From contig VZRR01005726.1 of the NCBI GenBank assembly GCA_013398015.1, positions 110,738-174,737 on the forward strand: a stretch of 64,000 bases of DNA, given 5' to 3'. The stretch is from Oreocharis arfaki (lineage: Eukaryota; Chordata; Aves; Passeriformes; Paramythiidae). A program made the position numbers and the translations under genes. Positions 1-11,400 of this stretch are shown one piece after another (the first letter of the stretch is position 1; each line of letters starts with the position of its first letter). The notes under the pieces were generated by a model, which was not told the origin of the DNA, made no database searches, and saw only the letters and a program-made list of their open reading frames with translations.

Positions 1-310
1 GGTCGCCCCTCGCAGCCCCTCTCCCGGCTGCCCATGCAGCGCCATTAGCTGCGTGCGACCCTTCCCCACCTCGGTCTCCCGTGGCGTGCGGAGCTCCGCG
101 GAGCCGCTGGCCTAGGTGCTGGCAGCGGGGCGGCGGGATGTGCCCGGGGCCGGGGGTCGTTTGCCCGTGTCACCCGTGACGAAAGGTCGCGGAACATGTG
201 GGTCAGTGCGGCGCCTCCGGAGAAGGGGGTGGGTGCGGGGCGTGCCGTGCGGTGCCATGCCGTGCCGTGCCTCCCGAAGCGGGATGAGGCGGCCGGGGAC
301 TGCCTCCTTT
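1..310. promoter_or_regulatory. CpG-rich segment, probable edge of the FAM131B promoter/5' exon
   Basis: This stretch is much richer in G+C and CpG than the following 18 kb, with runs such as gtgcggcgcctccgg and ggggcggcggg. CpG islands of this kind mark vertebrate promoters. In human, FAM131B and ZYX lie head to head, so the segment could be the FAM131B 5' end or part of a shared promoter. I could not place a transcription start, a coding start or a definite splice donor; a weak GTAAGG donor-like site lies near 316. The promoter role is inferred from composition and position. Confidence 0.45.
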
Positions 311-3300
311 GCTCCGTAAGGGTTTATTGTTATCCGAGGATATATAACGTTGCATGATCTGCACGTCTTCTTCTCTCCCCCTTCCCCCTCCGTAGACATC
401 AATGGAGAAGAGCAAACAAAACTGAATCCTTTCCCTCTCGCAGAGCCATTGCGAGGGGACACGGGGAGGGATCGCATCCTTCCACTGGGCCACGCCATGC
501 ACATTTTTAACCGAAGGATCCCAAGCCTTCAGGCTATGTAACCCAGCTCTCCCTTCCTACACACATGCAGATACCAAGAGGTCCCTTGATCTTTAAGCAC
601 AGGTATCTACAGGTAAACACAGCATTCTGGGCACACTTTCTTCCCTTCAGGAATTTGTTTTCTGTGCAAACCACAGGTATGGCTATCAGTTACATGGGGT
701 GTATCATTCGATATGCCAAAAGAATTTCTGAGAGCAAAACAGAATTCATTTGGCGGCATGTCTCTCTCCCAAGCCGGTCCACTCTGTCTCTCGCAAGAGC
801 ACACGGGCATCTGTGGGAAAAGGAGAGCTCTGAGGACATCAGAATTGCACCACCACCCCAGACGGAGGGACCGTGTCACCCCAGAGTAAATATGAGGGAC
901 TGTGCCAAAGCCTGGTGCTGTGACACTTCTTGTCTCAGTGGGAAAGCCCTTTGTGAGCACCTGCAGGGAGCCATCTACTCCTGCAGCAGCAAACTTTGAA
1001 CTACAGAATCCAGTTTCTACTTTGGGAATTAATTCCCGTATCTAGCCTATGTCTCTTAGCAGTCTCAAATGTCCTTGTGACCTAGAGAAATCTCTTGCGT
1101 CTTCTGTGATGTCCACATAGCCAAGATCACTGCAATATTTCCCTTGAGATTCTTCAGTCTCACCTGGATCACTGTCTCTGTAGCATATCAGGACATGGAT
1201 TGCCTCCATCTCCTGCCTTGCCCCCATCCTCCACACACCCACACTGCCGAGGACGTTATTATCCTGTTAGCTGGGTAATTATCGGTACGCCTTTTATCGA
1301 TGTGTGTCTGAACTGGCAGCATTAATTCTTGGTCTCTCTTCCCACAACGCTGTTGAAATAAAGAACAAACATGCATTTAGTAACATCCACTATCCACTCC
1401 AAAATGTGGCTAAGCCGTTGTGCAAACTACAGGTGTTTGTTCCTGTGCATGGCAGCGTTTTTATGATTTGTGACTTGGAATGTGTGTTACAGAGAAACCT
1501 CTTGTATAACTGAGCTGTTGCAAGTGTCATTCTCATACGAGATTGTATTTATGTTTATATATATATATATATTTATAAATGTCATACAGTTACGTGGGCA
1601 TAGATGAAAATATGAAATAGCATCTATACATTAAAAAGTCGATGGGATAGTGATAGCTGAAAATTCACTTTCTCTGCAAATTGCAGTCATTCTATACAGA
1701 CCTTAATGGTACAGATATTCGACTTCTCATATGATAGTGGTTTTTTGGTTGGTGTGATATATGTTCATTCTTGATGGTGATAGCACAGTGGACTTTAGGG
1801 ACCTATTTGTACACTTAACTGAGGAATTTTTCTTGCCCTTGTGTTATGAAGGCGTGTGCTCAGGGGGATTGCACAACTCTGATTCTGGTCTCTGTGGGAG
1901 TCAGATATGAATGTAGTAATAGTGCCTGATGCCTGCTTCGTGTGAAACTTCTACACTGCTTTGCTTTAGAAGGAGCTTATTCTGTTCTCAGTCCTAGAGG
2001 CTGGATTTAGTGAAGGTGGGATGCTTGAGTTTTATTTGGACTCCACCTAAGGATATTTGTTCAGAAGGATTCTTACCTGGCAGCCTAGATTTTTGGCTCC
2101 AGCCCTCCTAGAGTTGTTGAGAGGATTCTTCAGACGTAGTTTGGGAAATCAGTGCTCTGAAGGACTAGGTCTGAGCTCTAGGATGTGGTTGGAAACTAAC
2201 ACCCTAGCATGAGCAGAGCTTTGTGTTCTCTCTTCCAAGTGTATCTGGTTAGATTTTTGCAGAATTAGTTCAGCATACAGGCTCTGTGTTGCCTTTCCAA
2301 GACCAGGTAGGTCCTAGAGAAAGAAGTGCTATGCTTGTGTTGGTTTTACCTTGGCGTTTGCATGGAACGGATTTTGAACTCAGAATTCAAGAGGTTTTAA
2401 TTAGGGGTAAAAAGCTCATAATCAGTCACATTTAGTTTATTCACCACACAAGGGCCAGTGCAGGATTGTGCCCTGAGCTTGCTCCGGGCTTTTTTCCATT
2501 CCAATTTTAAGCAAGCCACATGATTTCTTCATCTCCCGCAGGGATGTTTTACTATGATCTAGTTAGATGTCATAGTTTGCACATGTTTAGGGATGTGCAA
2601 CTTTACATTTTCTTTCCTAAATATGAGTTTTCTGGTTATTTCTCCCTGGGGAAAGGTAATTGAGAGGGTCATAACAGAGCAGCTCCATATGTGATAATTT
2701 GAAATAGAGTCATAGAGCATCTTTAAATTTTATGGAGGACACCAGAATGGCAGTGATCACATTATGATTTCCTAAGGTATGAAAAAAGCTGAAAAGTGAT
2801 CTTAAAAGGCTTACCTGATATCCAATCACCTTCTCCACAGCTGAACCCAGTCACATCTCAATGTCATACATGTGCTTTGTGTAGCATGGCATGGTAGCAA
2901 CTACACAGTGGGAACTGGAGGCGTCTTCCTCTGGTAATGGCTACAAGTCAGGTCTGTATATTGGCGATACCCCGTCATTGTTCCTAGAGAGCTGCCTAGC
3001 AACTCGCATCATAGCTGGGTCTCAGTTTCAGGGAATGTACAGGAGAATTTTCGCTGAGGTTGCTGGACAGTTAAGGCTGTAAAATCCAGCTAGGAATTTT
3101 TAATATTATAGATATTTGAGTACCAACAAAATAAATGCCAAAGATCAGCTCGATTGCTGTCAGTAACTGAGTTAGCCAAGTTTAGGGTTTCAGCTCTGCA
3201 TCGATGTCTGAGTGCATTGCAAGTGGACCTTTGACTGCAGCTGAGACATCTCCTAACACTGGCTGTTCTCATTAGTGTGGCAAGGTTTCTCTTAATTCCT

Positions 3301-3469
3301 TGAATGGATTTAAATTAATAGAAATCTCAAGCCTGTTAAGCGCAAGAATGCTCTCTCTTTTTTTCCAGTGATTTCTCTGATTTCTTTCACGTCTTCACAC
3401 AGAAGCCTGCAGCAAACATGTTTTGTGAATGTGACATAAAATGGTGGGAAAATATTCCAAGATATTAGA
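311..3469. other. Non-coding stretch, probably 5' end of FAM131B intron 1
   Basis: No conserved coding exon was recognised. A pyrimidine-rich acceptor-like site (AG at 394-395) and a GTAAAC donor-like site (at 613) could bound a short non-coding exon, but nothing confirms it. A short (TA)n run lies at about 1556-1571. All open frames here are short and unrelated to known proteins. Confidence 0.4.
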
Positions 3470-3741
3470 AACTAATAGTACTTTTGGAGTGTAGGAGAAA
3501 AGAAACTAGAGTTGCTCACACTGGGTGTCAGAAAAACTTTTTGACTGTGAAAAGTGTCAAGCACTGTAAGGGCTTTCCCAGAGAGGTTGTTCAGTATCCG
3601 TTCATGGAGGTTTTCAAGACCAGGCTGGATAAAGCACTGAGCAATCTGGTCTAACCTCATAGCTGACCCTGCTTTGAAAAGGAGTTTGCACTTAGGAGGC
3701 ACCTTCCAACCCAGTTATCCTGTGATCCTATGCTTAGGATC
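3470..3741 (+). mobile_element. CR1 LINE 3' fragment
   Basis: The sequence follows the 3' end of avian/reptilian CR1: a degraded 'actgtgaaaagtgtcaagcac' block, 'ggttttcaagaccaggctgg', 'gagcaatctggtctaacctc', then 'accttccaacccagttatcc' and the terminal 'tgtgatccta'. These are standard CR1 3' blocks in sense order, so the copy lies on the plus strand. It is 5'-truncated, as most CR1 copies are. Confidence 0.85.
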
Positions 3742-4098
3742 TAAAGCCTGGAGTGGTTGCCTCTCTGAGTCGGGCTGGACCCACTGCTTTAGTCTTGCTC
3801 TACCAGAGGACCCCAGATCTTCTACATGTCATTAGTACACTCCTATATGTTGCCCCCATCACTGCTTTCCTGTAACTACTGAGAGTGCCATGTGTCACGG
3901 AATTCCGCACCATGATAACCCCAGCTGTCAGCTGAAGTCCTCTCCGTGTGTTTTTGGTCTGGCAGTTTTGCAAGGAACAGCCCAAGTGACAGCTAGGCTC
4001 ATGCACCGAGTGTCAGTCCCTGACCGTGCACGCTGCAAAAGGCAGTGCTCCTGATTTTTCAGTCCCTGGGTCGGATGAGATCTGCCAAAGCCACGTAC
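3742..4098. other. Unassigned sequence between CR1 and solo LTR
   Basis: No gene or repeat family was recognised. The last six bases before the LTR (4093-4098, ACGTAC) are the left copy of its target-site duplication. Confidence 0.5.
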
Positions 4099-4481
4099 TG
4101 TCGCAGTTGAGGCGGTCACACGACACACACTAATTCTAACATAAAGTGCAGGCAAAAAGCATTTATTCCAAGAGCCAGTGTCATATATATACACTTTTGT
4201 ATGTTTATCATTCGTGTCAGTTGTCCATTGGTTGCTTAACTACTACAGTAGATTCATTCGCTATTTTAACTACATCATACTATTATTAGTTATCTACAAC
4301 ACAGACATCCCAAGAATCCAAACAAAATGCCAGCTGCAGCCTTGTTGCTGTTTACTCCCTCTATTGTTTTGAATTTCTTGTTTCTCTCGACTAGATTTCT
4401 GACAGGTAGAAATGGACTGTGCTGAGACCAATGTCAGACTCAGACTCAGACAGGCTTTCTGACCTGCTGTTAATTCCCACA
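4099..4481 (-). mobile_element. Solo ERV LTR, class II (ERVK-like), with perfect 6-bp target duplication
   Basis: Read on the minus strand, the 383-bp unit starts TGTGGGAATTAACAG and ends CTCAACTGCGACA, the canonical TG...CA termini. It is flanked on both sides by ACGTAC (4093-4098 and 4482-4487), a perfect 6-bp target duplication typical of ERVK-type integrases. Inside, on the minus strand, a TATATATA box (about 4190-4183) lies about 20 bases before an AATAAA signal (4167-4162), giving a short R region and a U5 of about 60 bases. No internal viral sequence adjoins it, so it is a solo LTR left by LTR-LTR recombination. Family name unknown. Confidence 0.85.
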
Positions 4482-4487
4482 ACGTAC

Positions 4488-6149
4488 CTGGCTTGCTGGG
4501 CTCCGCTTTACAGGGAATGGTCAGTGTCCTGTCAGAGGCAGCAGTACGTACTTCCTACATTGCTTTCCCACTGGATGTTCTATGCTGTGGGTAAATGAGA
4601 GGCTTGTAGCACCCACGGCAGGAGAGATGGAGCCGAAGACCACACAATCCTAATCCAGCCACTTGAGATTCAGCAGAGTGGGAGCAGGGTAGGAGGCTGA
4701 CAGGAGGGTGTAGAGCAGCTGGAGCAGGCAGTGAACATCCCCTGCGTTTTTCTCCTTACTTATGCCCCCCACAGATCTGTAGGTGTGTGAAGTGAGATCT
4801 GGAATGGCAAGTGTGGTCTACACACTTGGAGTGTGAAAAAGTGAGACATCCACTCTGCATATATACCTCACACATATCAAGTATCTATCAAGGTGTCCAG
4901 TTCCTCTCTCCTTCATCTTCAACATCTGAGCGAGTCAGTGAAAAGGAATAAAGAGAGGGAGAAGCCTCAGGAAGGAAATGGTAATGCAGAAGGAAACTGA
5001 GTCATGAAAGTAGGGATATTTTCATTTAGTTGCATGCACATAGGTGGAAGGGAAAGGAGCACAGAATTCCTACAGAAACTGTAGGTGTTGTGAGTAGAAG
5101 AGTGAGAATACATGAAAAGGAGCATCTTGTTCCTCTCTTACTTGGGATAGGGACAGAACAGAGGGACAAAGCAACACTTTTCCTTCCAGATCAGACTGCT
5201 TTGTGGTTGGTCTCACTCCAGTACTTGCTGTTCTTCCCAGGCTGGCTTTTCTTCTTTGTGGCAGTCCTCAATAAGATCACTTGTAGAAACTGAAGGAAAG
5301 AGCTCAGGGATAAGAACTTGTTTCTGCCGGTAAGATTCTGAACAGAGAGCGTCTCCCAGACCTAGCAGCCAGTTGTCCTGCAGGGTGTACAAACAGGTGA
5401 TCTCTGAGACCTCCCTGTCTCATCAGGGTTTCTGAAATACAGGTGAGTGGTTTTGAAGCTGCAGTGGGGAGAGGCTAGCAAAGAGCATGACTGCATAAGC
5501 CTTTATAAGGAAACAGTCCTAAAAAAACGTGTGCAAGGTAAGTGTGTGTCAAAAGCAGTCATTAGTAGTAAAAAACAGTGTTTGGCATGTTGCTGATTGA
5601 CCTAAGGCTTCTGTGTGTGTGTTACAGTGCAACCTATGTGATTTGAGGAACAGAACTAAGGAAGAGCATACTGACTTTGTGAACTCTTATGGACAGTAAT
5701 ATTGAAAGAATTAGGAGAGAAATTACAAAGGAGCTGATGAAAAAAATGGAAGTAATGAATTCATCGGCATGATAGAGCTGGGAGTCCTAATTCTATAGAC
5801 TGATGTGTATTGAAGCAAGAAAAGTGAACTAATCAATAAATATTTTAGGCCTGCTTTCTTGGGGGGAAGTAGGAAAAATAGTTTTCAGCTCATTTAATAA
5901 GGTTATGCTCTCCAACAGCAAACAACTGTGATTTTAGACTGATACTTAAAATAACTAATTTAAGATAATTCACACTCATGAGTTTTTAAGCACTTGGATA
6001 AAAAGTCAGAGCTTTATTTTATAAAGTCTTGAAATAGTGAGGAAGGTCTCAAGTGAAAAGCTGGGGTGTTAGCATAACTTTAAAGGTTTTGTGAGATGAT
6101 CTATGTATTTAATTTTATCAATTTGTTAAAATTTCCAATAAAATATTAG
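4488..6149. other. Intronic/intergenic stretch with nothing recognised
   Basis: I see no coding exon, RNA gene or named repeat. The open frame at 5030-5293 has no recognisable family. Confidence 0.4.
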
Positions 6150-7350
6150 AAGGACAATAAACCCAGTGAGAATGGGCTTATACAAAACAGAGCCTGTCAA
6201 GCTAACTTAATTTCATGACTTTATGAGACTCCTTGCAGCCAAGTGCTTCTCTGATACAAGTGCCATTACCTACAATCGTGGCAATGGAGGTAAGATATGA
6301 GATTGGTAAAAGATAAAACATCTAATCAGTTAGCAATCAGCTTAGCACCACGTGATTCTTTGACTAGTAATATATAAGCACAGTACTTTTTAAGTGCATC
6401 TAAATTCAATAGATAGGAAAAGAGTAACAAGCAAAGAATCATTGTTGAAAAACTTGTGGCTCTAATTTTGCCAAGTACCATGTGATTTTAACATACTGCT
6501 CAAAATCCTGAGGGAGATCGAAAATACTGATAAACTTGGTAGTATCTGGAACGACTGGAAGAGCTGCTAAAAATGAAAGTAACAAATGAAAGTGATAAAT
6601 CACTGATACGGAGCAGTTTGATTCATCTTGAGTACTGACAGACAGTGTGTGTTTCAATCTAAACAAATATGGGTTCATCTGTCTAATGGCAGAGTGCAGA
6701 TAGTGTTTACAGGACCAGAACTCTGTGTTAGAAAGCAGTCACACTAAATAAGCTTATAGATATTGGAACTGGCAATCAGTAGATCAACAGCTACTACTGA
6801 GATGCTGCAGCCAAGGAAGCTGATGTGGTTCTTTGATCTTGAATATTGAATAGGAGGAGAGAAAAGCGTATTTTCCTCTGCATTTGGCACTTGTGAAAAA
6901 AATTATTTTTCATCTACTTTGTCTAATTCTGTTATTATCACTTAGAGAAATACTGCAAAACTGAAGAATGACAAGAAAATAAACATAGAACCATAAATAA
7001 AAACTTATGGAAGTGACTTGATGTCAGTCTTTAAGTGTTTGAGAAGAAAAACATGCCTCGAAGTCATCTGACTCTTCAGCCTAGTAGGAAACTGTTAAGA
7101 TGTGATAGAAGCATGGCAGATACATTCAGACTGGAAATGAGGCAAAAATCAAGCAGTAAAAATACTGAACTATTGGGATAATTTACTAAGAGTTGTACTG
7201 AGCCCTCTGTTACATGGACACAATAAAATCAAGGTTTTAAGAAATGCTCTAGTTCAAGCACAGCAACAGAAAGTATAATTAACAAAGGGAATAGCTTTAG
7301 CCTCTTATTTTAACAGGGTCAGAGTAGATGATCAGGATGTTTCTCTGTGA
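6150..7350 (+). mobile_element. Ancient CR1-clade LINE relic
   Basis: Several islands match, in order, the reverse-transcriptase/3' part of old sauropsid CR1-type LINEs: 'cactgatacggagcag' near 6601, 'tattttcctctgcatttggc' near 6869, 'ttcagactggaaatgaggc' near 7126, 'gggataatttactaagag' near 7174, and 'gggtcagagtagatgatcag' at 7316, which corresponds to the 'aggtcagactagatgatc' block near the 3' end. The frame is broken throughout, so it is a very old dead copy. Boundaries are approximate. Confidence 0.6.
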
Positions 7351-7889
7351 GTTTAAGCTACACATTCCCAAGTCCAGGAGTATACTAGACTTTAAAATGA
7401 AACATAATTTTTATATCCAGGAATGAATGAGTTTGTATTTGTGGATGCTGACCAGACATGGCTCACGGGGAAAGCTTCAGTTCAAAATTTCTAAAGTGTG
7501 TTGCAGAAAGTAGTTTGGTTACCCAAATGGTGAGCATGTGGATTGACGTTCCACGTGGGAAAAATAATTTTAGGGTTTGTACTACTGGCCATTTACATTC
7601 ACTGGCCAGGATGGTGACAGAAAGCTGTGACAGCCAGAGGAACATCAAAGAAGCCGTGAAGGCAGGAAACTCGACAGACTGCAGATTAAATGTTTACTTC
7701 AGTAGCTTTTCAAAGAGCCTGGAAAAGGCAAATAACTTGCCTTTTGCATTGATTAGGAGGACTTAGTGCATGATGTTACTGCTAAGGAGGTTGCAGGTGA
7801 CTCAGAGAGATTAAGACCATAGCAGAACACCACCACCCTCTGCCCCCAGCCTCAAAAACCCAACCATTTTGTATGTGTTTGTTGTGGAA
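7351..7889. other. Spacer between two LINE relics, nothing recognised
   Basis: The open frame at 7458-7766 resembles no family I know. The stretch may be further decayed repeat. Confidence 0.3.
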
Positions 7890-9450
7890 GAAGTTGAGGA
7901 ATTTTATCGTGTGGAACTTTTCCTTGTTGGAGATGCATGAGATCAGCTTAAAATCAAGGCCTCAGTGAGGCTGTAGAGCAGGTAGAAGAAAAAGTGGTCA
8001 GATGGTATTCATGCAAGACTTCAGGAGAAGTTTGAGGCTGAAAGAGCTGAACTGCAGATTGTTATCTGTAATGCTTTCCAATTACTTTAGTACAAGAAGA
8101 TTGGAAGGTAGATAATGTGATGCCAGTTTTTAAAATGATTTTGAGATCTGGAAAACTATAAGCTAGTAAACAAGATATGCCTAGGAGGCAAGCTAATAAA
8201 CATTACTCCGAAGAACAGAATTAGTGCATGCATGGACAGATGAGATGTACTGAGAAAGAGTTAACCCTGCTGTTGTTAGTGGATATCACAATTTATAAGT
8301 CTTAGAAGGGGTTGACAAGCAATATTGACAAAGGAGGTCCAGTGGCAATAGTCCACTTGGATTTGCAAAGCACATTTGTAAAGGTCACTCACCCCAGGCT
8401 GTTAAAAGACATGAATCTGCTGTTGAATCAGAGAAGTTCCTTAAGTAGCTGGGTAAAGATAGGAAACAAGGATTAACATGAAACGTCAGTTTTTCACAGG
8501 GATATTTTTTCAGATTTGTGCATATCCATAAATGATAAGAAAAAGGGAGAGGGGTACATAATGAGGTAAAAAAGTATGATAATAACAGTAATCATTTGGG
8601 GGAGCAGGCAAAAAACTGCATGCAGTGATTTGAAAAAGGATTTCACAATATTGAATTACTAGGTCATTTGATTTCACAATATCGAATTACATAAATTAAG
8701 GGTGAAATTTGATATGGATAAATGTAAAATGATGCACACAGGCAAAGCAATTCTAGTGTTACATTTGCAATGATGGAGGTTCTGAGTTTACTATTACCAT
8801 GCAGGAATGAGATCTTGGGGTCGTAATGTGTAGCTTAGTGCTTAGTACCACTAAAAATGCCAATCAAATGTTAGCAATTAGGAAAAGAAGAAGAGAATAA
8901 AATGAGAAACAGCCTTATACTATGCATATGTTCATACAGTGCCCTTACTTTGAATATAATGCATTGACCCTAATGGTCTATTCCCATTTCAGAAAGGCCA
9001 TAATCAAACTGGAAAAGATTCAGAAAAGGGCAGCAAAGACAATCAAAGTTATTGTGTGATTAATATGAAAGGAGCCGTTTAAATAGATAGGGATTTCTCA
9101 AGTATGGAAATGAGATGGTTAAGGATATGACATATCTATAAAATCATGAATTTTTTCTGGGATAGGAACAGCATGGAGAAAATGATGAGGGAAGACTTTC
9201 ATTATCAATTTCAAACCAGAATCTAAACATCGTGTGAAACTAGCAAGTAGCAAGTTTCAAACAGATGAAAGTCAGCACTTCCTCATGTAACACAGAATTC
9301 AACTGTGGAAGTTTTTGACATAGGATGCTATGGGTACTAAAAGGCTTTTTTTTGATTTTAGGAGTGAACAGATGAATCCTTTAAAGATGACTAAATACAG
9401 AGGCAATGTCTGTTTTGGGAACTACTTGAAGTGTAAATTGTGACAGGCTA
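7890..9450 (+). mobile_element. Second ancient CR1/L3-like LINE relic (reverse-transcriptase region)
   Basis: Blocks diagnostic of old sauropsid CR1/L3-like LINEs occur in the expected order: 'gatggtattcatgcaagac' (8002), 'gattggaaggtagataatgt' (8099), 'aggggttgacaagcaat' (8308), 'gtccacttggatttgcaaag' (8351, the DFxKAFD-type RT motif region, degraded), 'gataggaaacaagga' (8459), 'gatatggataaatgtaaaatgatgcaca' (8712, key part only), 'gaaaagattcagaaaagggc' (9012) and 'tataaaatcatgaa' (9136). All frames are interrupted. Its order relative to the 6150-7350 relic shows two separate insertions in the same direction. Confidence 0.65.
8639..8692 (+). repeat. Short direct duplication inside the LINE relic
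   Basis: The phrase 'gatttcacaatat(t/c)gaattac' occurs twice about 30 bp apart, probably replication slippage within the decayed LINE. Confidence 0.6.
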
Positions 9451-10639
9451 GGACAAATATTCTGGGAAAATATCACTGCTGTTTCCCGTTTGAATAGTCT
9501 TTCTTATGCATCCACTCCCGCTTTAAGGACAAGCTGATACCCATCCCAAACAGATACTAAATACCTCCTTTCCCACCACTTCCCAAAAGAAGAAGAGAAT
9601 GAAAAAAAGAAACCAGAGCGGAAAAGAACCCAATCACTGAGGAGTGAGGGGTGGGAAAAATAAAACAATAAGAAAAGAGAACAGACGAACAGGCTAAAAC
9701 CTGGAAAACTGGGAACCAAGGAGGAGCAGTTAGCAGAGCACCCCCGTATTTCCATGATATCCAGAAACTGGTAGATGTTGCCTAGTGATGCCCTGCCCAG
9801 AGCATGGGAATAGAAATAGCGCTGTTAGTTACTGGGATCTTGGGTTTTCCTCCTCCTGGAGCTGGACATAGCCAGCTTGGTGAGAAACAGGACAGCTGAT
9901 AAAGAGGACCCAGAATCTGGCGGGTCTTGGGATAGAACCTGTACGAGTAAAGATGTGAGAAGTGCTGCTGGAATCAAAATAGTACATTCTGGAGGAGACA
10001 AAAGACTGGCATGTGTGGTGTGCCAGTCTCCCTCTGACTGCAGAAAAGGCATGACTTGGGGAGTCTTGTGAAGAAACTTGTGCCTTCTGCTTGAGGAAGG
10101 ATTTTTTCCACCTGATACTCCCCATGGTCCATGGAATTAGCTCGAAGTAGAAACTGACCACCAGGGTTCCTCATTTTCTTCTGACAATGAGTGGTCCTAC
10201 AATCATGTATCATGGGTCTGAGGGGGTTTTAAGCCCATGTTTAGGCTGAAGGGAGAGGTTGAACAAATGATGTGTGTACTTGGCAGAGATTGATGACTGT
10301 GCCCTTGACATGAGGACAAGCAACAGAGGGAGTGAGGTAGCCCTCGGGGGTGTTAGAGGAGCCTTCTGAGCAGGAAGTACCCCATGAAGGTTACTCTGTG
10401 CAGGTGTGGATGCCCTCAGGGACAGCAGGGAAAATCATGGGGTGGGATTAGGGGTGGATGTGATGGTAAGGTGTGGCCTCACCTGAGCAGGTGCAGGGCT
10501 GGGCACTCAGTGCCTGCAGCTCTGCCTGGTGAGCTCAGCCCCTGCAGCCTCAGTGCCGGCAGCTCTTTGTCATTTCCCCCAGTTGCTTAGGGAACTATGG
10601 AACTCTTGTCTGGTGAGGACGCCTGAAGCCCTGGTGGTG
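9451..10639. other. Non-coding stretch, purine-rich in part
   Basis: The part at about 9590-9730 is strikingly A/G-rich on the plus strand. The overlapping open frames at 9825-10213 run on both strands and look like chance. No exon or repeat family was recognised. Confidence 0.35.
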
Positions 10640-11400
10640 GCTTTCTAGGACTGGGAGCAGTTTCTCTTACCAGATATCTGCTGGAAATACAGTACAGCAG
10701 AGAGGAAACAGACTAGGAGTTTCCTGGAGTGTGTGTAAGAATTTCCTGGCACAGCTGGTGAGTGAGCCAGCTAGGGAAGGCACCTGCTGAACCTGTTGTT
10801 TGTGAACAGAGAAGGACTTGAGGGTCATGGGGTGGCTGGAGGCTGTCTTGGGCATAGTCATCACAAAATGAGAGAGTTTTTGATTCTCAGAGCAGTAAGG
10901 GGGAGAGGTCAGCAGAACTGCCACCTTGGACTTATGGACTTAGGAGACTGTTTCACAGAGTCCCTTGTGAGGCAGTCATGAAGGCAAAGGAGACCAGGAA
11001 GGCTGTACAGTCTTCAAGAGGATATCCTAAAGGTGCAGAAGCAGGCCATCCCTATGTGCTGAAAGATGAGCTACTGGGGAAGCAGACCAGCCTGGCTGAA
11101 CAGAGAGCTTAGTCTGAAACCCAGGAAATAAAGAGAATGTATTACCTTTGGAAGAAGGGCCAAGCCATTCAGGAAGACTACAAGGATGTTGTGAGGTTGT
11201 GCAGAGACAAAATTAGAAATGCCAAAGACCAACCAGAATTTAGTCTGGCCACTGCCATAGAAGGCAATAAAAATGTTTCTCTAAATGTATTAGCAGCCAA
11301 AGAAGGGCTGAGGAGAATCTTCATCCTTTATTGGATGTGGGGGGAAATGTAGTGACAAAGGATGAGGAGAAGACAGAGGTGTACACTTTGGTTTTTGGGG
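10640..11400 (+). mobile_element. CR1 LINE ORF2 fragment
   Basis: The best block is at 11137-11352, where the plus strand reads YYLWKKGQAIQEDYKDVVRL, then CRDKIRNAK and, after a gap, YWMWGE-like text. This corresponds to the region of CR1 ORF2 between endonuclease and reverse transcriptase ('...FLYLWKKGQATQEDYKDVVRLCREKIRRAK...LHPLLDAGGN...' in type). The flanks at 10640-11100 fit the upstream endonuclease side but are more decayed. Frameshifts and stops show it is dead. The element is truncated on both sides, so limits are approximate. Confidence 0.65.

Noticed and set aside
692..760. ATG opening MGCI, as in the FAM131 N-terminus
   Set aside because: The following residues (IRYAKRISESK) do not fit the MGCIGSR pattern, and no donor follows in the right phase.
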